Shown here one piece after another: positions 6,710-14,111 of a DNA stretch of 54,061 nt (within the stretch, counting starts at the first letter, position 1; each line of letters begins with the position of its first letter). Position numbers and translations under genes: made by a program. Source of the DNA: an uncultured Treponema sp. (GTDB taxonomy: Bacteria; Spirochaetota; Spirochaetia; Treponematales; Treponemataceae); NCBI GenBank assembly GCA_947178095.1, contig CAMWWZ010000007.1, positions 1 to 54,061 on the forward strand. The letters run 5' to 3'. The notes beneath the pieces are model-generated. The model did not search any database, was not told the origin of the DNA, and worked only from the letters and a program-made list of their open reading frames with translations.

Positions 6710-8011
6710 ATGATCACTCGAATCGAGATGAACAATGCGTTCATCTATCAGAACAACGCGATTTTTTCAATGAAGGCGGACATGCGGACGAAAATCCTCG
6801 CGGACAACGTGGCGCAAACGGGCGCGGGAAAAGTTCTGAAAACCGCCTGCGTTTTCGGCGCGAACAACGTGGGAAAGACATGCCTCATAAAATGCGTTAG
6901 GGCGATTCGGGGCATAATCCTGAGGCAGCCCTGCCAGATGTCCGCGAACCTGTTTTCGGGAAGCAAGAAAGTTTCGCTCGCGGTGAATTTCATCGAGCAG
7001 GAAAAAGAATGGCGTTTCGCGTTCAAATTGGACATGGCGACCAGAACCTACGTCTACGAGGAGTTCTCGCAAATAAAGAGGGATTCATACGGCAACGAGA
7101 GCCTCGACACTTACTACAAGCGAGACTACGAAAACGGAGATTTCTTTTGCAAGGACACAATCGCCATTCCGATTCTCGTAGCCCTTTCAAATTCGGACAT
7201 CTTAATACATGCGGTGAACCCGGGACATTTTCCCTCGCTCAAAAAGACCGCGAAAATGCTGATCGCCTTCGCCTCGCGCATCGTAATTGTTGACATGAAC
7301 AACATTCCTGTGGAAAAGACAATCCTAATGCTGAAAACCCACTCGCGTTTGGAAGGCAAAGTGAGGAAATTCATAAAGCTCGCCGACCTCGACCTTGACG
7401 ACATATTCTATTCCGACAAGATAAAAGTAAAGGTGCTTCCGCAGAATCACGCGGAATACCTGCCCGCGGAGACCATACTTCAAGCGCAGAATTTGGAGGA
7501 TCAGCTGCGCCTTACGTCCGTATACAAAGGACGCGAGGTGCAGAGCTTCAAGTTCGATTCCACCGGAACGAAAAAAATTGTCGCGCTCGCAAGTTTCGTA
7601 GTGGAGGCAATGGAAAAGAATCAGATTCTATTGATAGACGAGCTGGACTCGAGCCTTCACTTCAAGCTCACACGCGCGATCGTTGAGCTGTTCAACAGCG
7701 AGCAAAACAAAGGCGCGCAGCTGATTTTCACGTTGCACGACGTGAGCCTTTTGGACTGCAAGAAACTTTTCAGGAAAGAGCAGATTTGGTTCGTAGAAAA
7801 GGACAACGAGGGCGCGAGGATGTTCCCGCTTTCCGTGTTCACGGCGAGCAAGGGCGTGCGCGGTGACACTTCGGACATAACCGAAAAATACAGGCAAGGG
7901 CTTCTGTGCTCTCTGCCAAATCCGAGATTCATCGACTACCTTTTGGAGTCGGACACTTCGGAAGACAATGATAAAAAAGAAAAAAAAGGCGAAGGAGGAA
8001 AAACGCAGTGA
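6710..8011 (+). CDS. AAA family ATPase (AAA_15/AAA_21, RloA/OLD-like)
   Basis: The 433-aa protein has an ABC/SMC-type ATPase core: Walker A GANNVGKT at 50-57, Walker B ILLIDELDSS at about 306-315, and a switch-type LHD near 342. A signature-like SFKFDSTGTKKIV precedes Walker B. The tail is Lys/Glu-rich. This family often occurs as the ATPase half of two-gene defence or overcoming-lysogeny-like modules, frequently beside RloB, but here no intact partner follows; only a 42-aa frame (7968-8096) remains. The promoter is strong and the mRNA probably leaderless. Function in defence is inference from family, not shown by this sequence. Confidence 0.88.
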   Translation: MITRIEMNNAFIYQNNAIFSMKADMRTKILADNVAQTGAGKVLKTACVFGANNVGKTCLIKCVRAIRGIILRQPCQMSANLFSGSKKVSLAVNFIEQEKEWRFAFKLDMATRTYVYEEFSQIKRDSYGNESLDTYYKRDYENGDFFCKDTIAIPILVALSNSDILIHAVNPGHFPSLKKTAKMLIAFASRIVIVDMNNIPVEKTILMLKTHSRLEGKVRKFIKLADLDLDDIFYSDKIKVKVLPQNHAEYLPAETILQAQNLEDQLRLTSVYKGREVQSFKFDSTGTKKIVALASFVVEAMEKNQILLIDELDSSLHFKLTRAIVELFNSEQNKGAQLIFTLHDVSLLDCKKLFRKEQIWFVEKDNEGARMFPLSVFTASKGVRGDTSDITEKYRQGLLCSLPNPRFIDYLLESDTSEDNDKKEKKGEGGKTQ

Positions 8012-8096
8012 AAATTATTTTCGTCGCGCTTTGGAAAACAACCGCTGGACATTTCCACGGCGCGTAAAAAAAAGCCGTCTTCAAACTGGCATTTGA
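7968..8096 (+). pseudogene. Short frame overlapping ATPase end, possible RloB-like remnant
   Basis: In another frame an ATG at 7968 opens 42 codons starting MIKKKKKAKEEKRSENYF and ending near the terminator hairpin. The Lys/Arg-rich beginning followed by ENYFRRALE recalls RloB N-termini, in which a basic tail is followed by a VCEGExTExNYF segment; the middle part would be missing. GAGG-type ribosome binding is not clear upstream. The length and the overlap with ATPase coding sequence make chance a serious alternative. Confidence 0.25.
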
Positions 8097-8104
8097 AAGA
8101 CGGC
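8066..8104 (-). terminator. Rho-independent terminator on the minus strand
   Basis: Read on the minus strand, GCCGTCTTTCAAA (8104-8092) pairs with TTTGAAGACGGC (8085-8074) with a one-base bulge and a 6-nt loop, and is followed at once by eight T residues (8073-8066). The plus strand has no T-run after the hairpin, so the terminator serves a minus-strand transcript although the only annotated gene here is on the plus strand. Confidence 0.75.
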
Positions 8105-8149
8105 CGGTAGCAGGCGCCAAAGCCTGGCAATGGCACGATGCAAAAGATT
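8066..8149 (-). ncRNA. Predicted small RNA of about 84 nt
   Basis: A minus-strand promoter (TTGACG at 8183-8178, 17-bp spacer, TATGAT at 8160-8155) should start transcription near 8149, and the intrinsic terminator at 8104-8066 ends it about 84 nt later. Before the terminator stem the transcript has a second small hairpin, CAGGC-TTTGGC-GCCTG (about 8125-8110). No plausible ORF fits between the two signals. It runs antisense to the end of the ATPase 3' region but mostly in the intergenic gap. I recognise no known RNA family. Prediction rests on promoter plus terminator only. Confidence 0.55.
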
Positions 8150-8154
8150 CTGTT

Positions 8155-8183
8155 ATCATATCACGCCATTGCTCCAGCGTCAA
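8155..8183 (-). promoter_or_regulatory. Promoter for the predicted small RNA
   Basis: TTGACG (8178-8183) and TATGAT (8155-8160) on the minus strand are 17 bp apart, each one base off consensus. There is no minus-strand protein gene downstream before the terminator at 8066-8104, which is why a small RNA is proposed. Confidence 0.65.
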
Positions 8184-8249
8184 TAGGACGGGCTTGTTTT
8201 TTTTAAGCAAGCATAGAAAATTTAGCAAAAAATTGCTGGAGGTTTTTAA

Positions 8250-9020
8250 ATGAAAACTCAAAACAACTTTGAATTGAACAATGAAAAAGATGAAAGCGGC
8301 GTGAAAGTCACAAAGTACAGACGCGCTTTGGGAGCGAATGAAATCGAATTCGCGCGGGTGGGCAGAGCCACCGCCGACATCGACAGCATTCTTACGCTCA
8401 TCGCAAAGTACGACACTGGCGTGAACCGCCTCATGGTTCAGTACTGCCTGGGACTGTTCAAAAAGGCGGTCATCGAAAAACTCAAGGCCGGAAGGGCGGT
8501 GAATCTTTTGGGACTCGGCGTAATGTACATAAACGCTGCATTCGGCGAGGACGGAAACACGAATTTGGGAGTGGGCTTCACGCCTTCCGCAGAAAGCGTC
8601 GCCGCCGTCCAAAAGCTTGACACGACCTTGGCGGATGCCGTCGCGAACCATCCCCTAATCACTTCCATAATCGACTTGTACACGCAGCTCGATACTGGAA
8701 CGCTTACGGCGGGGCATGACGTGAGGATTTTGGGAAAGCGGCTCAGACTTGACGACTACAAGGATGACAAGGCGGTCGTCATCTTCAAGCCCATTGGAGA
8801 GGACGGAAGCACGAGCGGCGACGAGTCAAAGTGGATTACGGTGTCAAAGGATGCTCTGAACCGCAACAAGCCTTCTGAATTGGAATTCTATTTGCCTGCC
8901 GAGCTCGCAGAAGGCAAATACGAAGTGACGATTAGAACGCATTTTTCAGGACATGCAACAGTGTCCGAACGCAGGGAGAGTGCGCTAGATGGATTCGTTG
9001 AAATAAGGCGAAGCGAGTAA
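8250..9020 (+). CDS. HU-like DNA-binding protein with C-terminal DUF4469 Ig-like domain
   Basis: The 256-aa protein has an N-terminal HU/IHF-like part (about residues 22-120: KVTKYRRALGANEIEFARVG, then RLMVQYCLGLFKKAVIEKL and GRAVNLLGLGVMYINAAFG) and a C-terminal beta-rich part (about 135-255: GTLTAGHDVRILGKRLRL, YEVTIRTHFSGH) of the type joined to HU domains in Bacteroidetes and Treponema (DUF4469). It probably binds DNA as an architectural protein. A strong GGAGG lies 8 nt before the ATG. It follows the orphan ATPase and the predicted small RNA; whether they act together is unknown. Confidence 0.8.
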   Translation: MKTQNNFELNNEKDESGVKVTKYRRALGANEIEFARVGRATADIDSILTLIAKYDTGVNRLMVQYCLGLFKKAVIEKLKAGRAVNLLGLGVMYINAAFGEDGNTNLGVGFTPSAESVAAVQKLDTTLADAVANHPLITSIIDLYTQLDTGTLTAGHDVRILGKRLRLDDYKDDKAVVIFKPIGEDGSTSGDESKWITVSKDALNRNKPSELEFYLPAELAEGKYEVTIRTHFSGHATVSERRESALDGFVEIRRSE

Positions 9021-9027
9021 CAAACAC

Positions 9028-9071
9028 GCCCCGACGCATTCGCAACGAAATTTCCTGCGGAGCATCGGGGC
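9028..9071. terminator. Inverted repeat after the HU/DUF4469 gene
   Basis: GCCCCGA (9028-9034) pairs with TCGGGGC (9065-9071) around a 30-nt loop, seven bases after the stop codon. There is no T-run on either side, so it may be a weak or factor-dependent terminator between two convergent genes. Confidence 0.35.
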
Positions 9072-9118
9072 ACTTCCCTTCCACGCGCCTAGTCCTTTTC
9101 CTCTGTTCCTGCCCTATT

Positions 9119-10303
9119 TCAACTTCCCACCTTCGAACGATAGAAAGCCGCGCTCTTTACGATGTCTTCCGGCCTGTGGACGATGATCTTTGAATTGGCG
9201 AACTTTGGTTGCACAAGTTTCGTAAAGTCGTCTATGGCCTGAGGCTGTTGCGGTCCTGGAATGCCGCACATATTGACCAAATCCTGCAAAGAAATATTCG
9301 TCTGAAAGTTCAAAGAAAGCTCCAAAGGAATCTTAAGCTTTTCCAATTGAAGCGCGAGCATATCGACCATCTTGTGCGACAAATCGTCAATCTGCGAATT
9401 CGTCAACTGCCTGTGCAACGCCCAAAGCCGCTCAGCGAGCGTGGTGGTGAGACGCGCGATCATCTGCGGCTGAGTCGAAACCATCTGATCGAAGTTCTTG
9501 CGGTTTACGACCATAAGCGTGCAGTTTTCATGCGCAATCGCGCTCGCCGTCCGGGGCTTGTTTTCAAGCAAGGCGAGCTCTCCGAACATGTCGCCTTTTT
9601 TCAATATGGCGAGAATCACTTCGTTGCCTTCCACGACCTTGCTGATGGAAACCTCGCCGGACTGGATGATGAACATGTCCGCGCCGGACTGGTTTTCGGA
9701 AAAAACCATCGTCCCCTTGGGATAAGTCCTTACAGTGTCGGCATTCGGCTCAAAGTAAACGGCGCGAGCCTTCGGCTTCAATTCCACGAAACGCTGCTTC
9801 GCAGTCGCCACGTTGACTCCGTTCGGACACGCCTTCAAATATTGATAATACGCATATATCGCTATGTCGTACTTCCTTTCATCATAATAGTACGAAGCCA
9901 CATTGAACAGTTCTTCCGGAGATTCCGATGCGACTTGGTGCAAAGTCAGCTTGGTGAGAACGCCGTTCATCGTGCGCATCCTGTTTGCGAACGTGCGGAT
10001 GATTTTCATAGCGACGGGCGTATTGTTCGCAATCAATTCAGGATATTGATCACGCCGCACTGCGATGGCGGTCACGTCCGTAATGGCGATGCAACTTTCA
10101 ATCTGAAGGTGGCTCGACATGCACGGAATAACGCCCAAAAAGTCGCCAGGACCAAATATCTGAGCCTCGTATCCCGGAATCGAAATGTCGTTGCTGCACT
10201 GAACCTGACCGTTCTGTATTATATAGAAACGATCGTTGTTCGCCTTGCCTTCGACAAAGAGATACGCATTCTTCTTAAAACTTACAAACGAAAGTTGAAG
10301 CAT
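9119..10303 (-). CDS. Protein with two cyclic-nucleotide-binding domains
   Basis: The 394-aa protein contains two CRP/cNMP-type beta-roll domains. The first (about 5-120) includes FYIIQNGQVQCSN and GPGDFLGVI; the second (about 195-315) includes FIIQSGEVSISK, LKKGDMFGELALLENKPRTA and SAIAHENCTLMVV, which is the classic phosphate-binding-cassette pattern. The linker holds a TPR-like helical segment (YYDERKYDIAIYAYYQYL). No helix-turn-helix is apparent at the C-terminus, so it is a sensor rather than a clear DNA-binding regulator. ATG 10303 is chosen over the upstream TTG because GGAG lies 6 nt before it. Confidence 0.85.
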   Translation of the reverse strand: MLQLSFVSFKKNAYLFVEGKANNDRFYIIQNGQVQCSNDISIPGYEAQIFGPGDFLGVIPCMSSHLQIESCIAITDVTAIAVRRDQYPELIANNTPVAMKIIRTFANRMRTMNGVLTKLTLHQVASESPEELFNVASYYYDERKYDIAIYAYYQYLKACPNGVNVATAKQRFVELKPKARAVYFEPNADTVRTYPKGTMVFSENQSGADMFIIQSGEVSISKVVEGNEVILAILKKGDMFGELALLENKPRTASAIAHENCTLMVVNRKNFDQMVSTQPQMIARLTTTLAERLWALHRQLTNSQIDDLSHKMVDMLALQLEKLKIPLELSLNFQTNISLQDLVNMCGIPGPQQPQAIDDFTKLVQPKFANSKIIVHRPEDIVKSAAFYRSKVGS

Positions 10304-10330
10304 CAAATTCTCCAAACAAAAATTATTTGT

Positions 10331-10359
10331 ATTCTATCATAGTCCCGATTTTTAATCAA
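10331..10359 (-). promoter_or_regulatory. Promoter for the cNMP-binding protein gene
   Basis: On the minus strand TTGATT (10354-10359) and TAGAAT (10331-10336) are 17 bp apart, with TGA immediately before the -10 box (extended -10). Transcription should start near 10325, giving a leader of about 20 nt that includes the GGAG. Confidence 0.6.
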
Positions 10360-10454
10360 TAACATTTCAGCGAATTTTATTTAAAACAAAAATTTTCGGC
10401 GCGGCAAGGAAATTCCTTCTCATCACTTCGGGCAAAAATGCCGATTATAAAGTG

Positions 10455-12176
10455 ATGCAAAACAACGAAAGGACGAACTTTGACAATTTGGTTTCTCAGA
10501 TGTCAGGCGATGAGCGCAAAGAACTGCTTGCGAAAATGCGTCCACTTGAAGCCGATCCGGAAGTGAATTCCTTGCAAAGCGTGAAAAACCCTGCGATGCC
10601 TGCCGAGGACTTGAAGATTGACGAAGGCTTGAGAAGGGAGGCTTTATTCTATCGCATAATCCTGTGGCTTCGCTCGGTTTTTTCTTCGACAAGCGTCGAA
10701 AAGCTTTACAACGACGACAAAATCATGACACTTTACAGGAAAATAAATCAGGAATATCCGGGACTTTTGGATTACAAAGGAAAACTTTTGCTCGGCATTT
10801 TCTACGAAAAACTTTTGGACTTGAAAAGAGCCGCGGATTTTTTCAGGCCGTACCTTGACGACATCTACAAGAACATCGGCGCGTTTTATGTCTACCTCGG
10901 CTCTTTTCTCGCGCCGAAAGTCACCGAAGAAATGAACAGCGATGTTGACCCGAACAATTTCGGACTCGAGCGCGAAGTTACGGTGGAACTGCGCACGTCG
11001 CTTTTGCGGAAGATGGACGAAATAATAAAAAGCATTCCTTCCGACCAGCGCACCGCCCTTTACAACTGCGCTTCGAGCGTCGAATGGCTTTACCAATTTT
11101 CGCGCCTTCCGTTCGACAGGTTCATATCTTCGTTTTCCAGCGACATCACCGATTCGCAGATGGCGCGCTTTGAATCCGTGTCTTCGGAATTGAATTCATT
11201 CGCGAAAATCCTTTGCAACGGAAAGACTGTTCCGTCCGAAGCGTTGGAATCAATATACCTTTATTCCGCAAAGAGAATCATTCCCGTAGAAAGCGTCGCC
11301 ACTGACGACGAATCCCGCGCGAAAGAATTCATGGACAAGGCGAGCTCCTGCATGATGATAATCCACATGTTCATCACGACAGTTCCCTTGCGCTATGTGA
11401 ACAAGATTGTTTTCGGCAACATTCAATGGACGTGCGAACAATTCTCCGGCGCGGAAGACTGGTTTTTAAAATACAAGGAACATTGGAAAAAACTTTTTGA
11501 CGAACAGTGGGAGCAATGGCTCAAAGCCAAGCGCAAGAACGAAATGAATTCCCAGCTCAAGTCGAATTTCGGAATCGACGAAATTCCGCTTTTGCCGCAT
11601 CGCCCATGGGCGGACATGTGGGGCGGAATCTTGTTTCATTTTGAGAACACGGCAGGATTTTTATATTGGTTCACGGAGAAGAAAATGCATTCTTCGTCCG
11701 AGCCGCTGAAAACGCTCTTGCTTGAAGGCCAATTCGTCAACAATGAAAACCGCCAGGAATTCGCGGACACATTGAACAGCCTCGACAGCGTTTCGGCCGC
11801 GATGTACAACCTTGCGCAAAACATTTCGCCAAGCGGACAGACTGGAATGGTTTTCGAAAAGCTCGCCGCCGAACGAATGCGCACGATTCCGGCGCAGCAA
11901 AGAATTGACTCGCTGATGCTCGAGCATGAAACGAACATTCAAAACATCAAGAACGATTTCTGCAATTGCGCGCGCTCCATACGAAACATTTTGGGCGGCG
12001 TTTTTTCGGAGACAAAAGACACGCGCTACGACGGAATTCAAAACCTTGCGTCGATCCAAGGAAACTACAATGCGAGCTTCCGCGCCAAACTCATGGAAAG
12101 CAAAAGTATTTTCGCATCCGCCCTTGAAATCCTAAAGGAGCTCGAGCGAATCGACACGCCGCAAAAAAAACAATGA
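10455..12176 (+). CDS. Conserved spirochaetal protein, 573 aa (possibly DUF5312)
   Basis: A largely helical, soluble protein starting MQNNERTNFDNLVSQMSGDE, with no signal peptide. Features include EALFYRIILWLRSVFSSTSV (about 60-78), which could be an amphipathic or membrane-near helix, GILFHFENTAGFLYWF around 395-410, and a coiled C-terminal third. It resembles a spirochaete-restricted family that I recall as DUF5312; that name is tentative. The start could be this ATG or the GTG one codon earlier; neither has a clear Shine-Dalgarno. Its stop overlaps the pgeF start (ATGA), so the two are translationally coupled. Function is unknown. Confidence 0.75.
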   Translation: MQNNERTNFDNLVSQMSGDERKELLAKMRPLEADPEVNSLQSVKNPAMPAEDLKIDEGLRREALFYRIILWLRSVFSSTSVEKLYNDDKIMTLYRKINQEYPGLLDYKGKLLLGIFYEKLLDLKRAADFFRPYLDDIYKNIGAFYVYLGSFLAPKVTEEMNSDVDPNNFGLEREVTVELRTSLLRKMDEIIKSIPSDQRTALYNCASSVEWLYQFSRLPFDRFISSFSSDITDSQMARFESVSSELNSFAKILCNGKTVPSEALESIYLYSAKRIIPVESVATDDESRAKEFMDKASSCMMIIHMFITTVPLRYVNKIVFGNIQWTCEQFSGAEDWFLKYKEHWKKLFDEQWEQWLKAKRKNEMNSQLKSNFGIDEIPLLPHRPWADMWGGILFHFENTAGFLYWFTEKKMHSSSEPLKTLLLEGQFVNNENRQEFADTLNSLDSVSAAMYNLAQNISPSGQTGMVFEKLAAERMRTIPAQQRIDSLMLEHETNIQNIKNDFCNCARSIRNILGGVFSETKDTRYDGIQNLASIQGNYNASFRAKLMESKSIFASALEILKELERIDTPQKKQ

Positions 12177-13051
12177 TTGGCATAGACATTTTGGAAGCCG
12201 CGGCAAAGAACGGCCATGAATACGCCGCCCTTCCCTTCCACAAAAACGGAAAGCCTTTTTTGGAATCTTCTCCATCAGATGATTCATACCCAGTACCCCT
12301 ATGGGGTATGTCGCTTTTGGCGGCAGGCTCGATGCGGTTTCGCTGGAACGAAGAGAATCCGCACCGCGACGCATTTTTACGAAGGCTTGCCGAAAACGAA
12401 CGCGCTTTGAATTCCGCCGCGAAGAAAATCGTGCCCTTGGAACTCATTCATTCGAAAATCGTCTACGACTTGAAAAGCGGCGATGAAACTTTCGGAAAGC
12501 AAGGCGACGGAATGATAACGCGCAACAGAAATCTCATTCCCGTTGTCACCGTTGCGGACTGCGTTCCGATTTATTTCTACGACACCGAAAGCCGCACGTT
12601 TGGCATCGTTCATTCGGGCTGGAAAGGAACTGGCATCATTGCGGACGCGATTTCGCTCGCCAAAAAAAATTATGGCACAAACGAAAAAAACATTTTGGTC
12701 GCCATCGGAGCGCACATAAAGGACTGCTGCTACGCCGTGGACGAAGCGCGCGCCAAATTTTTCGCCGATGAGTTCGGCGCAGACTGCGTGAAAAAAATCA
12801 ATGGGCAGGACGGCGAAAAATTCATGCTTTCGCTTGAGCGCGCGAATCTTGCCGTCTTGGAAAAAATCGGCGTTCTTGAAGAAAACATAGTCGTCGCAAA
12901 AAACTGCACTTGCTGCGAAAGCGCGTTCGGCTCGTTCAGAAGGGAAGCCGCACCGATCGACATCGCGGACAAAAGCCGCGCGTTTACAGTCCAAGCCGCG
13001 TTCGTCGGCTTTTCCTCATTCGGAAAACATTTAAAATTGCCGACTAACTAG
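12173..13051 (+). CDS. pgeF: YfiH/PgeF-type copper-dependent purine/peptidoglycan-editing oxidase
   Basis: The 292-aa protein carries the metal-ligand and active-site motifs of the YfiH/laccase-domain family: LIHSKIV (His) near 100, TVADCVPIYF (Cys) around 125, GIVHSGWKGT (His) near 144, and the C-terminal CTCCESAFGSFRRE around 245. Members act as purine nucleoside phosphorylase/adenosine deaminase-like enzymes and in peptidoglycan proofreading. It is coupled to the preceding gene by ATGA. The nucleotide stretch 12294-12308 forms a TACCCC/GGGGTA interrupted palindrome and uses codons unlike its surroundings. Confidence 0.9.
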   Translation: MIGIDILEAAAKNGHEYAALPFHKNGKPFLESSPSDDSYPVPLWGMSLLAAGSMRFRWNEENPHRDAFLRRLAENERALNSAAKKIVPLELIHSKIVYDLKSGDETFGKQGDGMITRNRNLIPVVTVADCVPIYFYDTESRTFGIVHSGWKGTGIIADAISLAKKNYGTNEKNILVAIGAHIKDCCYAVDEARAKFFADEFGADCVKKINGQDGEKFMLSLERANLAVLEKIGVLEENIVVAKNCTCCESAFGSFRREAAPIDIADKSRAFTVQAAFVGFSSFGKHLKLPTN

Positions 13052-13095
13052 GCGCGACAATTGCAACTGCGAATTTTCGTTTGCCGACAATATAC

Positions 13096-13124
13096 TTGTA
13101 TAAATAAAAAATATATGGTACAAT
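13096..13124 (+). promoter_or_regulatory. Promoter for rmlD, predicted leaderless transcript
   Basis: TTGTAT (13096-13101) and TACAAT (13119-13124) are 17 bp apart and the rmlD ATG begins only 7 nt after the last base of the -10 box. Transcription should start at or beside the start codon, and no Shine-Dalgarno precedes it. Confidence 0.6.
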
Positions 13125-13130
13125 GCCAAA

Positions 13131-14087
13131 ATGATTTGGGTTATCGGTTCGACAGGAATGTTGGGCGCGGAAGTGTGCCGTGTTTTGGAAAAAAACAAAA
13201 TGCGTTTTGTCGCGACCTCAAGCGACGTTGACGCGCGCGACTATAAAGTGCTCAAAGACTTTGTATCAAAGTGGGAAACCGAAAATTATTTGAGCACGCA
13301 CAAAAGCGACGGAGCGCGGGCGAAGTTCGACTGGATTATAAATTGTTCCGCATATACCGCAGTCGAAAAGGCCGAAAGCGAAAATGAAGCCGCATACGCA
13401 TTGAACGTGGATGCCGCAAGAAATATCGCTCGCGTGGCTCGAAATTGCAACGCGAAGTTGATTCACATTTCCACCGACTATGTTTTTGACGGCAAGGCTT
13501 CGACACCTTATACCGAGGACGTCGCAAAAAGCCCGCTCGGAGTTTACGGCAAGACGAAATCTTTGGGCGAAGACGAAATACAAAAGGCGATGACCCAATA
13601 TTTTATCATACGGACTTCGTGGCTCTACGGATTTAGGCGACCCAATTTCGTCACGACCATGGCGCGACTTATGCGCGACAAATCTGAAATCAAAGTCGTT
13701 TCCGACCAAATCGGCTCTCCAACTTTTTCCGTGGACTTGGCGGAGGCGATTTTGAAAATAATAAAGATTTCCGACAACGCGAAGGCGTGCATTTTCGGAA
13801 AGCCGTCCGTTCCTTATGGAATATACAATTTTACGAATTTGGGCGAAACATCTTGGTACGATTTCGCGCTTGAGATTCAGCGCCTTCTGAAAAAATACGG
13901 CCGCATCAAAAACGAATGCAACGTTTTGCCCTGCACCACCCAAGAATACGGCGCAAAAGTGGAACGCCCGGCTTATTCCGTTTTGAGCAAGGAAAAAACG
14001 GCCGCCGCCTTGAAAATGAAAATTCCAAAATGGCAGGACAGTTTGAAAAAATTCATAAAAGACAAGGAATTCCAAATTCCACAATAA
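13131..14087 (+). CDS. rmlD: dTDP-4-dehydrorhamnose reductase
   Basis: The 318-aa SDR starts MIWVIGSTGMLGAEV (GxxGxxG-type dinucleotide fold) and has NCSAYTAVEKAE near 75, HISTDYVFDG near 117 (TDYVFDG is diagnostic of RmlD) and YGKTKSLGE (YxxxK) near 142. It performs the last step of dTDP-L-rhamnose synthesis, reducing the 4-keto group after RmlC. rmlB follows after 24 nt, but rmlA and rmlC are not in the window. C-terminal LSKEKTAAALKMKIPKW fits the family. The mRNA is predicted to be leaderless. Confidence 0.93.
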   Translation: MIWVIGSTGMLGAEVCRVLEKNKMRFVATSSDVDARDYKVLKDFVSKWETENYLSTHKSDGARAKFDWIINCSAYTAVEKAESENEAAYALNVDAARNIARVARNCNAKLIHISTDYVFDGKASTPYTEDVAKSPLGVYGKTKSLGEDEIQKAMTQYFIIRTSWLYGFRRPNFVTTMARLMRDKSEIKVVSDQIGSPTFSVDLAEAILKIIKISDNAKACIFGKPSVPYGIYNFTNLGETSWYDFALEIQRLLKKYGRIKNECNVLPCTTQEYGAKVERPAYSVLSKEKTAAALKMKIPKWQDSLKKFIKDKEFQIPQ

Positions 14088-14111
14088 GACTTGTTCATAC
14101 GGAGGAACAAA

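Noticed and set aside
8008..8067. 19-codon frame with GTGA overlap after the ATPase
   Set aside because: Very short, ends at the terminator hairpin and has no protein-like features; the 42-codon frame is slightly better and also weak.
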